This document shows positions 36,147-44,229 of a stretch of DNA of 64,000 nucleotides, piece after piece. The position numbers were made by a program, and so were the translations under genes. How positions within the stretch are numbered: position 1 is the first letter of the stretch; each line of letters starts with the position of its first letter. Where the stretch lies: contig CAVYTO010000004.1 of the NCBI GenBank assembly GCA_963771505.1, positions 124,001 to 188,000 on the forward strand, read 5' to 3'. Under the pieces are notes generated by a model. That model was given only the letters and a program-made list of their open reading frames with translations, had not been told where the DNA came from and did no database searches. The DNA comes from JAJPHW01 sp963771505 (GTDB lineage: Bacteria > Acidobacteriota > Terriglobia > Terriglobales > Acidobacteriaceae).

Positions 36147-37022
36147 TTACTTGCGCGGCTGGGCGGCAAATTGCCGGTAGGAGATCAGCTCGATTCCGGC
36201 GTTTTTTATGACATTCTTCGTCGATTCAGCAGTCAACACGCTCAGTTCGTGCTCACGGGAATCCCGCAACCTGGTGGCGACTTTTTGTAAGTCCGCGTCG
36301 TTGTATCCGGGATGGCAAACGAATTCCCACGTTCCCTCCGGTAGCCCTTCAACCATCGCCCGGAACAAATCCAAGTCGAGCGACCCGGTTGCGACAACTC
36401 CAAGGCTGCCGTCTGGCGACAACATGCCCGCTTTTTCTACCTCCCGACGAAAACGTTGCGCCAGCCGGTTGAGCAAACTCACCTGAAAATATCGCTTCCA
36501 TAATCCCGGATGTCCCGCAGCCAGACGGATACTCAACCTCCCAAACGGATTGCGAATCGCTTGAATTCCACAGTCTTGCGCTGCCCGCAGAATCGGACGC
36601 AATATCTGCGGAAAAAGGTGAGCGTGTTTGTGGCTGTCAATGTGCGAGACCGCAACTCCTGCCGCTAGCAATTTCTGAATCTGGGCAGTCACTTCCGCCT
36701 GGATTTCATCAGCGCGCATTTGCCCCCGAAATGCGCGCGTCATCACGGAACTGATCGATTCCGGGAAACGCTGTGTTGGGCTTTCAACCAGACTGCTCAC
36801 CTGCGAAACGGGAAGCACCGGAATGCCATCCGCGAGCACAACGTGACAGCCAACGCTAAGATCTTGCAACTCCTCGGAGCGGCGAACAGCATCATCGAAC
36901 GCCGACCCACTGGCCATAAGCGTCGTGGAAGACACAACGCCTGTGCTGTGTGATTCAGCGATGGCGCGATTGACTCCGACGGTAAGGCCAAAGTCATCGG
37001 CGTTGATTATCAGACGAGGCAC
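36147..37022 (-). CDS. YdjC/ChbG-family carbohydrate deacetylase (HpnK-like)
   Basis: The 291-residue protein starts at GTG 37022. The YdjC barrel begins LIINADDFGLTVGVNRAI, with the catalytic/metal Asp-Asp, then VGCHVVLADG, SHIDSHKHAHLFP with metal-binding histidines and EFVCHPGYND. Family members deacetylate N-acetylated sugars; HpnK-type relatives work in hopanoid side-chain synthesis. No hopanoid genes are nearby, so the substrate is open. The gene is followed by a PilZ gene. Confidence 0.85.
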   Translation of the reverse strand: MPRLIINADDFGLTVGVNRAIAESHSTGVVSSTTLMASGSAFDDAVRRSEELQDLSVGCHVVLADGIPVLPVSQVSSLVESPTQRFPESISSVMTRAFRGQMRADEIQAEVTAQIQKLLAAGVAVSHIDSHKHAHLFPQILRPILRAAQDCGIQAIRNPFGRLSIRLAAGHPGLWKRYFQVSLLNRLAQRFRREVEKAGMLSPDGSLGVVATGSLDLDLFRAMVEGLPEGTWEFVCHPGYNDADLQKVATRLRDSREHELSVLTAESTKNVIKNAGIELISYRQFAAQPRK

Positions 37023-37242
37023 TGCGCGAGTTTAGCATTCGGTCTAAGGCCCCAACGGCGTCAACTGCGACGGATCCCCCAACAAGACGGGTCTGAACGC
37101 TCTTCGCTCGACTCACTTTGTAATCCCCCGAAAAATGAGAGTAGTCGGTCCAGGGAGCGAGCACGAGGTTGCGTTGATCGGAGTCGAGCCAGCGGGTGCT
37201 GTATAGGGCAACCGCACCGGGTGCAGAAGCAACCTCCAACAA
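36994..37242 (-). CDS. Possible small ORF between tRNA-Val and deacetylase gene
   Basis: The frame reads about 82 codons from TTG 37242, overlaps the deacetylase start by 29 bases and is open 20 codons further upstream across the tRNA promoter. The peptide (LYSTRWLDSDQRNLVLAPW and so on) has natural composition and mixed codon use, unlike most shadow frames. There is no ATG and no recognisable domain. It may be a remnant. I am not confident it is expressed. Confidence 0.22.
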   Translation of the reverse strand: MLEVASAPGAVALYSTRWLDSDQRNLVLAPWTDYSHFSGDYKVSRAKSVQTRLVGGSVAVDAVGALDRMLNSRSASSDNQRR

Positions 37243-37271
37243 TTGCGCGGCGCGATTCCGCTCCGTATACT
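37243..37271 (+). promoter_or_regulatory. Promoter of tRNA-Val
   Basis: The -35 TTGCGC (37243) and -10 TATACT (37266) are separated by exactly 17 bases. The expected start is five bases before the tRNA at 37283. Confidence 0.7.
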
Positions 37272-37282
37272 CGACAGTGGAT

Positions 37283-37359
37283 GGGCGGTTAGCTCAGTTG
37301 GTTAGAGCGTCTGCCTTACACGCAGAATGTCGGGGGTTCGAGTCCCTCACCGCCCACCA
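37283..37359 (+). tRNA. tRNA-Val (anticodon TAC)
   Basis: The 77-nt gene forms a full cloverleaf. The acceptor pairs GGGCGGT with ACCGCCC, the D arm has GCTC/GAGC, the anticodon stem TCTGC/GCAGA surrounds TAC at 37317-37319, and the T arm contains TTCGAGT. The 3' CCA is encoded. Confidence 0.97.
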
Positions 37360-37381
37360 GCTTCTAAAATCCAACCGGCAT

Positions 37382-38776
37382 TTAGGCCCTGAAGTCGCAC
37401 ACCATGACGGTCAAGTCATCTTCCTGAACCGGGGACCAGTTTTTAATCCTCGTAACAACAATTTCCGCAGCCTCTGACGCGGTCATTTCCGCGGTTTCCG
37501 CCAGCAAGGATGCCAGTCTCTCTCGACCGAAAAATTCTCCCGTGCCATCGGACGCCTCAAGAACACCGTCGGTATATAAAAAGAGCCGATCACCGCTTTC
37601 CAAGGGAAGGGAGAGTTCGGAATAAGCCGCGAAATCAAACGCGGCAAGAATGAGGCCATTTTCTTCGATAGGCTCAACCGCCCTGCCGCGAACCAACAGC
37701 ATCGGCGGATGTCCCGCAGCTGAGTAGCGCATCGTACGCGCCTCCGCGTCCAGGTAGACATACGCCGCGGTCACGAACTGCCCCTGCGTATTTCCGCACA
37801 GCGCGCCATTCATCCCGGCCATGAACTTCGCTGGAGCGCCCGAGCTGGGGGATTGCGAAGCTGCGGCGAGCTTGACCATGGAAGCGATCAGTGCGGCCGG
37901 CACCCCATGTCCCGAAACGTCGGCGATCAGCAGGCCGGCGCGGGTAGGCTGGGTCACGACGTAATCGTAAAAATCTCCCGCCACTGATGTCATGGGGACG
38001 TATCGCGCCGCAACCGAAAAATGGTTAGAGATGGGAAACGCGGAAGGCAAAATTGAAAGCTGGATGCGCCTTGCAACATCCAATTCCTTCTGCAATTCGT
38101 TGAACTGGGTTTCTCGACTGAGGGTGCGGCGTGCGGCCACATATCCAAGGCTACCCAGGAAAACCGCAAAGCCGAGAGGTTCGACCTTCGGCATGTGCAG
38201 GGAAAAAACGCCGGCTAGATTTTCGGCTAGCGCGAACGCGACAAAAAGAATTAGACCCCGACGGATCGCCCGCAAGTCGGTATCGGCATCTCTCCATCGT
38301 TTGACAAGATCCACCACAAGAATCAGTAGCGCGATGCTACCCGCAATCTGATTGATGGCACCCAACCGGGACGAGTTTCCAAATGCGCCCGCAGCAATCG
38401 CCAAGGCCAGCCCAATTGCTCCGTAACCGTAAAGCACGGTTCGTGCCAGCGACCGCAGCAGCCCGGCCGCGCTCATGAAAAGGAGTGCCGGTACCGGCAT
38501 GGCGTAATCCACCGCTGCAACAAAACGGGGAAACACCCACGAATTTGCCATCAGCAATTTGACGATGTCGGATTGAAGCCAGAGTCGCAAGCCATACAAC
38601 GCTGCAAACCCTGCGAAGTAAAACAGCAGAGCGTCTGGCTTGCGCCGAACCAATGTGAACAGTGCAGCGATCAGTCCGACAGACATGAATGCTGCGCCGA
38701 TGAACAGAAAGGGGCTGTCGTGGACAAACAGCTTAAGAACGTATTCAGACGAGAGGTCGAAGGGGATTGCTGTCAT
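37382..38776 (-). CDS. SpoIIE-type PP2C phosphatase with membrane sensor
   Basis: The 464-residue protein starts at ATG 38776, preceded by a TAATAT box. The N-terminal 210 residues contain about seven membrane helices. Residues about 220-464 are a PPM/RsbU-type phosphatase: ELDVARRIQLSILP, VAGDFYDY with metal aspartates, IADVSGHGVPAALIASM, FVTAAYVYLD, AAGHPPMLL, LFLYTDGVLEA and DDLTVMV. It probably dephosphorylates a STAS-domain antagonist in a partner-switching pathway. A STAS gene lies at 60732, too far to call a partner. It converges on tRNA-Val. Confidence 0.88.
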   Translation of the reverse strand: MTAIPFDLSSEYVLKLFVHDSPFLFIGAAFMSVGLIAALFTLVRRKPDALLFYFAGFAALYGLRLWLQSDIVKLLMANSWVFPRFVAAVDYAMPVPALLFMSAAGLLRSLARTVLYGYGAIGLALAIAAGAFGNSSRLGAINQIAGSIALLILVVDLVKRWRDADTDLRAIRRGLILFVAFALAENLAGVFSLHMPKVEPLGFAVFLGSLGYVAARRTLSRETQFNELQKELDVARRIQLSILPSAFPISNHFSVAARYVPMTSVAGDFYDYVVTQPTRAGLLIADVSGHGVPAALIASMVKLAAASQSPSSGAPAKFMAGMNGALCGNTQGQFVTAAYVYLDAEARTMRYSAAGHPPMLLVRGRAVEPIEENGLILAAFDFAAYSELSLPLESGDRLFLYTDGVLEASDGTGEFFGRERLASLLAETAEMTASEAAEIVVTRIKNWSPVQEDDLTVMVCDFRA

Positions 38777-38901
38777 CCGCAACGAATATTATCAGCTTAG
38801 CCGAGTACACCGGCATGCTCGCCCAACAAAGAAACGCCGAGTGCTTCTACGGATCGCACTCGGCAGCAAAACAGTCCGCTAAATATCGGAAAGGCAGCGC
38901 C

Positions 38902-40059
38902 TCAAGCCGCCCGGCGCAACCTCGGCAAAACTTCCTTCCCGTAAAACTCGATCACACGCATCTGGTCTTTTTGCCCGCTGTGGATGTGGACTTCGGTCGC
39001 TCCACCTTGAAAGAGTTCGGCAATGGCTTTGGCGTGGACTTCAGGGTCGGTGCTGATCGGCCAGCCTTCCTGCACGTTTTCCAGTGGGACTTCTTTGTCG
39101 GCGCGGTCTTGAATTTCCTGCGGGTCCCGCACATTGAAGTAAGGCTTCCATGCCTTGGGCAGAAAGCGCCACAGCTCAGCGGCTTTGTCGCTTTCCTTTT
39201 GATCGCCCACGGTGACGAATTGCTCGATAAAAACCGGCATCTGCGCTGCGTTTTTGCCGCCAGCTTTCGCTCCCGCCTCAAACTCTGCCTTGTGTTCCTT
39301 CCAGGTATTTGGATCGGTAATGAGCCCGTCAGCATATTGCCCGACCCTATGCATTGCTTTCGGTCCGTTGCCCGCCATCAACAGCGGAATCGCAGGCGAG
39401 GGGGCATCGTAGAGCCGCATGTTCACTTTGTAATATTTGCCCGAATGCTGAACCTGCTGACCGCCCCACAGGTCGCGAATGATTTGCGTTGCTTCGACCA
39501 ATCGCTCCGAGCGTTCCGGCCACGCGGGCCAACTCCCCACCGCTGCTTCCTCGTTTAAAGCTTCTCCAGAACCAAGCCCGAGAAAAATCCTTCCCGGCGC
39601 CAGAAAATTCAACGAAGCAAACGCCTCAGCCACCACGGCGGGGTTGTATCGAAACGTCGGGCAGGTGACCGTCGTCCCCATCCACATACGTTTCGTGCGC
39701 TCGCCGATCGCCCCAAGCGCGATCCATGCCTGCCCGGCGTGCCCTTCGTTCGCCTGCCACGGCTGCAAGTGATCGCTTGCGGTAAGAACATCGAATCCCG
39801 CCTTCTCCACGGCGACGCCCAGTTCCACCAGTTCGCGAATCCCAAATTGCTCGAACGCCAATTGAAATCCGACCATACCTTTGTGCATCGGTGAATTGCT
39901 ACGTCCGCTTCGTCCCTGGAATGCCTCGGTTTGCCCCCAGGCGTAAGGATTACCTTTCGAAATAAGTGACGCGCCCAACATCGTTCCCATGGATTTCAAT
40001 ACCCCCCTGCGATCCAGTGCCCACGGCGAAGTGTTCGTTAGCTTCGAAAAATTTGACAT
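38902..40059 (-). CDS. Tat-exported F420/LLM-class oxidoreductase
   Basis: The 385-residue protein starts at ATG 40059 with GGGAGG six bases upstream. A twin-arginine signal is seen (LDRRGVLKSMGTMLGASLI, about 14-32). The body is a luciferase-like TIM barrel: VGFQLAFEQFG, ASDHLQPW, TTVTCPTFRYNPAVVAEAFASL, GRIFLGLGSGEALNE and PLLMAGNGPKAM. The signatures resemble F420-dependent glucose-6-phosphate dehydrogenase-like proteins (Fgd/fHMAD group), some of which are also Tat-linked. The cofactor could be F420 or FMN. The gene is monocistronic; the substrate is unknown. Confidence 0.83.
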   Translation of the reverse strand: MSNFSKLTNTSPWALDRRGVLKSMGTMLGASLISKGNPYAWGQTEAFQGRSGRSNSPMHKGMVGFQLAFEQFGIRELVELGVAVEKAGFDVLTASDHLQPWQANEGHAGQAWIALGAIGERTKRMWMGTTVTCPTFRYNPAVVAEAFASLNFLAPGRIFLGLGSGEALNEEAAVGSWPAWPERSERLVEATQIIRDLWGGQQVQHSGKYYKVNMRLYDAPSPAIPLLMAGNGPKAMHRVGQYADGLITDPNTWKEHKAEFEAGAKAGGKNAAQMPVFIEQFVTVGDQKESDKAAELWRFLPKAWKPYFNVRDPQEIQDRADKEVPLENVQEGWPISTDPEVHAKAIAELFQGGATEVHIHSGQKDQMRVIEFYGKEVLPRLRRAA

Positions 40060-40440
40060 TGTTTGCCTCCCGATCAATTTCGCATTCTGTGAGAGACCCT
40101 TCGATGCATAGATTCAGCGGAGGTTGTTATGCCGTGTCGATCTGATCACGCGCAAGCATTCGTGACGATGAAAAGCTCGCTGAAAAACGATCATAGATAG
40201 AAAGCCCGAGGCGGGCAGATCGCTGCCGCGATCGGAGGTAACAAGTTCGCTGTCGAGGGTCGGCCTCAGGCGATTGCCTAAGGTCAGTTTTAAAAACCTC
40301 GATTTGGCGCGTACATTCGAACGTAACTTTGGTACCGCTGCAGACACGCTGCCTACAGAATGAACCCGATTCCTGTTTCTCCTCGATTTGGCGATACTCC
40401 ATTAGAAAGTTGTTGCATCCAAGTTCCAGGAGTCGGTTTC
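40060..40440. other. 381-base gene-free stretch
   Basis: This region lies between the divergent LLM oxidoreductase and a hypothetical gene. It holds two copies of CCTCGATTTGGCG (40297 and 40381), 84 bases apart, and the ribosome-binding site of the downstream gene. I see no tRNA, terminator or other supported feature. Confidence 0.5.
40297..40393 (+). repeat. 13-bp direct repeat upstream of 40441 gene
   Basis: CCTCGATTTGGCG occurs at 40297-40309 and at 40381-40393. The centre spacing of 84 bases is eight helical turns, as for paired regulator sites. Confidence 0.3.
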
Positions 40441-40731
40441 ATGAGCGCACATATCAGCCAAGCACTGACCTCCCCCCACTCATCCGACCTCGGGATGTTT
40501 CAAGATTGGCGCGAAACCTACAAGGCGGCAATTCTGGAAGAGGATCAGACCATGCTTAAGCAACGCATAGCGGATGCAGAGATCGTGCTCCAAGCGCGTG
40601 CTGGCATGATTTTTCACGACGCAGCTTTGGTTCGATCTGATGAGCACGAAGCCATCGAGCGCGCGATGTATTTCTTGCGGATCCTCGCAAACAATCCGGA
40701 ATTGGTGTGTTCTTCCGCCGTACAGAACTAA
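40441..40731 (+). CDS. Hypothetical 96-residue helical protein
   Basis: The gene starts at ATG 40441 with AGGAG about ten bases upstream. The protein is soluble and mainly helical: an amphipathic helix WRETYKAAILEEDQTMLKQR (about 21-40) leads into a second helix IADAEIVLQAR and a C-terminal helix AIERAMYFLRIL. No cysteine pairs, signal peptide or known motif are seen. It could be a small regulator or adaptor; the function is unknown. It lies upstream of the structured leader of the sigma factor gene. Confidence 0.6.
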   Translation: MSAHISQALTSPHSSDLGMFQDWRETYKAAILEEDQTMLKQRIADAEIVLQARAGMIFHDAALVRSDEHEAIERAMYFLRILANNPELVCSSAVQN

Positions 40732-41027
40732 TCTCTGACAGGCCCTATTTGCGGAAAATCCCCGATTTTGGGAATTCTTCAGCGGTGTGCAGAAGTTTTA
40801 TCATCATGGCGACCTTTCTTCCGTCTAAGGATTTCACCTAGGGAGGATCAGTGAAATCTGTACCCATCAGCGCAAAATCCTTAGATCGGGTACCCGGTTA
40901 CTGTAAGAAATCAGGTTTGGGTTGCCTGCAAATTACAGGCACAGCCCGATAGACGATTTTGCCCTTGGAATTTATCTTCGTTAAGTCAAGCAACCCCCGT
41001 GCAATTCTATCTTCAGGAGAGTAGTGA
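40732..41027 (+). other. Structured leader region of ECF sigma gene
   Basis: This 296-base stretch contains competing hairpins. TCTAAGGATTT (40824-40834) pairs perfectly with AAATCCTTAGA (40875-40885). GATTTCAC (40830-40837) pairs with GTGAAATC (40851-40858) and shares five bases with the first arm. A further TGCCTG/CAGGCA hairpin follows at 40923-40941. A short ORF is embedded, described separately. No clear promoter was recognised. Confidence 0.45.
40851..40952 (+). CDS. Candidate 33-residue leader ORF
   Basis: A GTG codon at 40851 follows GGGAGG by four bases. The frame reads 33 codons to a TAG and ends 75 bases before the sigma gene. The GTG lies inside the 40830-40858 stem and the ribosome site lies in its loop, so folding could control its translation. 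The peptide (KSVPISAKSLDRVPGYCKK and so on) is basic with no known motif. Whether it is translated is uncertain. Confidence 0.3.
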   Translation: MKSVPISAKSLDRVPGYCKKSGLGCLQITGTAR

Positions 41028-41669
41028 ATGAGCAACACCAGCGCCTCTGGCCAGAGTAATGATGAAGTCCTTCGGCGTGCCCAAGCCGGCGACCCAGCAG
41101 CGTTCGCCGAGCTGTTTCAGTCACATAAGTCACGTGTTTACTTCATTTGTCTGAGAATGACAAAGAACGTGGCCGAAGCCGAGGATCTTACCCAGGACGC
41201 CTTCATGCAGGTCTTTCGCAAGCTAGGCGATTTCCGGGGAGACTCGGCCTTCTCGACCTGGCTGCACCGCGTTGCGGTCAACACAGTCCTTATGCACTTT
41301 CGTAAGAAGTCGCTGCCTCAGCTTTCCCTTGATCAGCCAACCCACGAAGGGGCGGACGGAAAGCCAGTGTTTCGGGATTACTCCAGCACTGACAATAACT
41401 TAGCTGGGTGTGTGGACCGCATTGCGCTCCACAAGGCGATTGAAGATTTGCCGGAAGGTTACAGAACTGTGTTCCTTCTGCACGAAATCGACGGCTACGA
41501 GCATCAGGAGATAGCTAAACTGCTCGGCTGCTCAGTAGGGAACTCGAAATCCCAGCTCCATAAGGCGCGGCTAAGAATTCGAGAATTTTTGGCCAAGCCT
41601 GGCCCCAGCGCTCAACAACCGATTCCCGTGCCGCTTTCCATCTCATTTGGTGAGGCAGCCGCTGCGTAG
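41028..41669 (+). CDS. ECF-type RNA polymerase sigma factor
   Basis: The 213-residue protein starts at ATG 41028 with AGGAG eight bases upstream. Region 2 is clear (about 25-95: RVYFICLRMTKNVAEAEDLTQDAFMQVFRKL, then AFSTWLHRVAVNTVLMHFRKK). Region 4 has IEDLPEGYRTVFLLHEIDGYEHQEIAKLLGCSVGNSKSQLHKAR (about 145-188). It directs polymerase to a stress-type regulon. No anti-sigma gene is next to it; the downstream gene converges. The leader upstream may add post-transcriptional control. The C-terminal 25 residues are proline-rich. Confidence 0.93.
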   Translation: MSNTSASGQSNDEVLRRAQAGDPAAFAELFQSHKSRVYFICLRMTKNVAEAEDLTQDAFMQVFRKLGDFRGDSAFSTWLHRVAVNTVLMHFRKKSLPQLSLDQPTHEGADGKPVFRDYSSTDNNLAGCVDRIALHKAIEDLPEGYRTVFLLHEIDGYEHQEIAKLLGCSVGNSKSQLHKARLRIREFLAKPGPSAQQPIPVPLSISFGEAAAA

Positions 41670-41690
41670 TTCGTGACGAGTCTCTTCTCC

Positions 41691-41720
41691 GCCCGATGCT
41701 TAAAGCATCGGGCTTTTTTT
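41691..41720 (+). terminator. Terminator after sigma factor gene
   Basis: A perfect 10-bp stem (GCCCGATGCT with AGCATCGGGC) and a TAA loop are followed by seven T. It lies between convergent genes. Confidence 0.92.
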
Positions 41721-41725
41721 CGCGC

Positions 41726-42724
41726 CTATCGAGGCTGGCTCTGGCCCGGATAATATCCAGTTTTTGTTCGGACGGTGAGCGGGCCGTAGCTCGGCGCCAC
41801 CGCTGCCACATTCAGCGGCCGGTAGGTTTTCGCGCCGTTCGTTGGACGATACGACAGCGTATATTGCGTGCGTATGTCTTGGGCGATTTTTCTGGTAATC
41901 GCGTCAACTTCTTGCAGACTTTGAGGAAAGAAAACTGCACCCCCAGTCGCGCTGGCCAGCTCTGAAAGCGCATCACGCCCGGCGTCGGTGAGGGCTTCGC
42001 CGGTCAGTCCGATTGCATAAACGATGGGCCCATTTTCCTGCTGAAGCTGGCGGGTGGCCTCTTGCAGCGTTTTCTGGCTCATGTTGTCCTGGCCGTCTGT
42101 GATTAGCAACAGGACTTTCTTTTGTTCCTTCGTGTTATTGGAAACGTGTACTGCTGCCGCTACGGTCGCATCGTAGAGCGCTGTGCTTCCCGAGGTGGAG
42201 ACATGGTGCAACGCAGCCTGAAGCAGACTGATGTCGGAAGTAAAGTCCTGATCGAGGTAGGAGACCTTATTGAAGTTCACGACAAAAAGCTCATCGTTCG
42301 GGTTGCTGGATCGAATCAGGTTCAGCACCGCGTCATTCACCTTTTCGCGCTTTTCTAACATCGACCCTGAGTTGTCGATCAAAATTCCCATCGCTACCGG
42401 AACGTCTTCCGTTCGGAACGAGGTGATCGGTTGAGGAACCCCGCCGTCGCTGATTGAGAATGCAGTTTTCGAAAGGCCCGAAATTGGCCGCCGTTCTTGA
42501 TCTACGACCGTCGCGTGAAGCACTACTTCCTGCGCTTCGGTTTTGAAGACGAAAATGCCAGAATCGTTGCCGGCGGGCGGCACAGGTTGCGGCGCCTGTT
42601 GCGGCGCAGGTTGAGTTGATCGCGGCGGAGCGGTCGACTGCGGGTTAATTTGCCCCAGTAAACCGGTGACTGCAAACAAAAACACAAAGCCAACCAATCG
42701 GACGATTGACCCGCAGAGTTTCAT
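41726..42724 (-). CDS. Secreted VWFA-related protein (acidobacterial type)
   Basis: The 332-residue protein has ATG start 42724 with AAGGAG five bases upstream. The order is a signal peptide (about 1-24, LLGQ), a Pro/Gln linker, a beta domain (about 55-105), then the VWA domain with the MIDAS GILIDNSGSMLEKR (D-x-S-x-S present), VLLLITDGQDNMS and a C-terminal beta segment LTVRTKTGYYPG. Its MIDAS is more canonical than that of the relative at 21634. The function of this acidobacterial family is unknown. It is followed by a small DUF3309 gene upstream on the same strand. Confidence 0.87.
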   Translation of the reverse strand: MKLCGSIVRLVGFVFLFAVTGLLGQINPQSTAPPRSTQPAPQQAPQPVPPAGNDSGIFVFKTEAQEVVLHATVVDQERRPISGLSKTAFSISDGGVPQPITSFRTEDVPVAMGILIDNSGSMLEKREKVNDAVLNLIRSSNPNDELFVVNFNKVSYLDQDFTSDISLLQAALHHVSTSGSTALYDATVAAAVHVSNNTKEQKKVLLLITDGQDNMSQKTLQEATRQLQQENGPIVYAIGLTGEALTDAGRDALSELASATGGAVFFPQSLQEVDAITRKIAQDIRTQYTLSYRPTNGAKTYRPLNVAAVAPSYGPLTVRTKTGYYPGQSQPR

Positions 42725-42761
42725 CAATACTCCTTAAATTGCGTCAAAGGGAATCGCCGCA

Positions 42762-42914
42762 CTAAATCCGGCGGGTTAGTACCAGTATCAGCAAAATCAA
42801 AACAACCAGACCCAGGCCGCCGCTGGGATAATATCCCCATCCCGAACTATAAGGCCAGGTAGGCAACGCTCCCAGAAGCAGCAGTACCAGGATAATTAGA
42901 ACTATCGTGTACAT
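42762..42914 (-). CDS. DUF3309 small membrane protein
   Basis: The 50-residue protein starts at ATG 42914 with AAGGAGG six bases upstream. Two hydrophobic helices (about 3-16 and 35-47) flank LPTWPYSSGWGYYPSGGLG, the conserved DUF3309 centre, and it ends in TRRI. These are stress-associated membrane peptides of unknown function in many soil bacteria. It is 38 bases upstream of the VWA gene on the same strand. Confidence 0.85.
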   Translation of the reverse strand: MYTIVLIILVLLLLGALPTWPYSSGWGYYPSGGLGLVVLILLILVLTRRI

Positions 42915-42965
42915 CGTCTTCCTCCTTCAGCGTATCTTCTACTACTTACTATCGGCCGATCAAAA

Positions 42966-44012
42966 TCATGCGCTGCCAGCGCTGGGTGTAGCCGCGCCGA
43001 CGGGCTCCGGATGATCTTCGTCTCCCGATTCCGAATAACCATGCGGATGAAGTCTGTGCCAATCCCACGCAGAAGCCACGATGTTTTCTAGCTTTGGTAT
43101 TTTCGCCATCCACCCCAGCTCGCGCCGTATCTTCTCGGAACTGGCAATGAGCGCTGAAGGATCCCCGGGCCGCACCTCGCGGTCGACCGATTTGATGTCG
43201 CGTCCGGTCACGGCCCGCGCCGCCTGAATGACTTCGCGCACGGAGAATCCCGTGCCGTTGCCTAGGTTGTAAATCAGCGGGCGATCGCTGTCTTGAAGCG
43301 CATCGAGAGCCAATAAATGTGCCGACGCCAGGTCGCTCACGTGAATGTAATCGCGAACACAGGTTCCGTCCGGTGTCTTGTAGTTGGCGCCGAATATCGA
43401 AACCGATTCGGCTTGACCTAAAGCGACCTGCAACACTCGCGGGATCAGGTGCGTCTCTGGATTGTGCGCCTCGCCGCGATGGTGGCCATCAGCGCCAGCC
43501 GCATTAAAGTATCGCAAACTCGCATATCGCAACCCGTGAATCCGGTGAAACCAGCCAAGCATTTTCTCGACCATCAGTTTCGATTCGCCGTAGGGGTTGG
43601 TCGGATCATAGAGATCGTCTTCGGCAATCGGCTTATCGTGTGCGTTGCCGTAGAGCGCTGCCGTCGACGAGAATACGAACTTCCTGGTTCCCGCCACTAG
43701 CATGCATTCGAGCAAATTCAGGGTATTGGCGGAATTGTTCCGAAAGAACTTTTCGGGGGCAAGCATCGATTCGCCCGCTTCGATAGAGGCCGCGAAATGA
43801 AGAACGGCATCGAATTTGCCCCCTTCGAATACATGGGCCAAGCGATCCCGGTCGGCCAAATCGCCGATGACGAGTTCCGCGCTGTTTGGTACGGCGGGAC
43901 GGTGCCCCTTGCTCAAATTGTCGTAAATCGTCACTCGGTGGGACGAAGCCGCCAATTGGCCGGCAATCACGCTTCCGATGTAACCGGCTCCACCTGTCAC
44001 CAGCAAGTTCAA
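42966..44012 (-). CDS. galE: UDP-glucose 4-epimerase
   Basis: The 348-residue protein has TTG start 44012; the frame is open to 44144, but the Rossmann start (LLVTGGAGYIGS) at residue 3 and an upstream GGA support this choice. It shows the NAD-binding GGAGYIG (7-13), DNLSKGH, the catalytic Ser/Tyr-x3-Lys as SSTAALYG and NPYGESKLMVE, and RYFNAAGAD. It interconverts UDP-glucose and UDP-galactose, feeding polysaccharide synthesis in the neighbouring carbohydrate region. It is divergent from the ABC exporter gene. Confidence 0.93.
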   Translation of the reverse strand: MNLLVTGGAGYIGSVIAGQLAASSHRVTIYDNLSKGHRPAVPNSAELVIGDLADRDRLAHVFEGGKFDAVLHFAASIEAGESMLAPEKFFRNNSANTLNLLECMLVAGTRKFVFSSTAALYGNAHDKPIAEDDLYDPTNPYGESKLMVEKMLGWFHRIHGLRYASLRYFNAAGADGHHRGEAHNPETHLIPRVLQVALGQAESVSIFGANYKTPDGTCVRDYIHVSDLASAHLLALDALQDSDRPLIYNLGNGTGFSVREVIQAARAVTGRDIKSVDREVRPGDPSALIASSEKIRRELGWMAKIPKLENIVASAWDWHRLHPHGYSESGDEDHPEPVGAATPSAGSA

Positions 44013-44229
44013 TTTCCTGTCCTCACAGAGCCCATTATCGCGTGTTCTAAGATGCAGAAGCCAGTTATCGGGTGGTCGCAAGGCGGCGTTCCTGAATGTC
44101 GCCCTGGGTTGGCGTAGAGGCCGAGAAATAAGGCGGCGTTGCATGGTCTAGACTAAGGGCAACTCGGCTGTCAAATTTCGCCTCATAATCATGCGGCTAA
44201 AAGTCGAAAACAGCTGAAATTTGTGTAGG

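Noticed and set aside
35354..36169. Longer PilZ protein from TTG 36169
   Set aside because: The extension overlaps the deacetylase gene and adds a low-complexity stretch; the PilZ fold begins right after ATG 36028.
44081..44141. 11-bp direct repeat AAGGCGGCGTT between galE and the exporter
   Set aside because: Only two short copies and no symmetry; not convincing as an operator.
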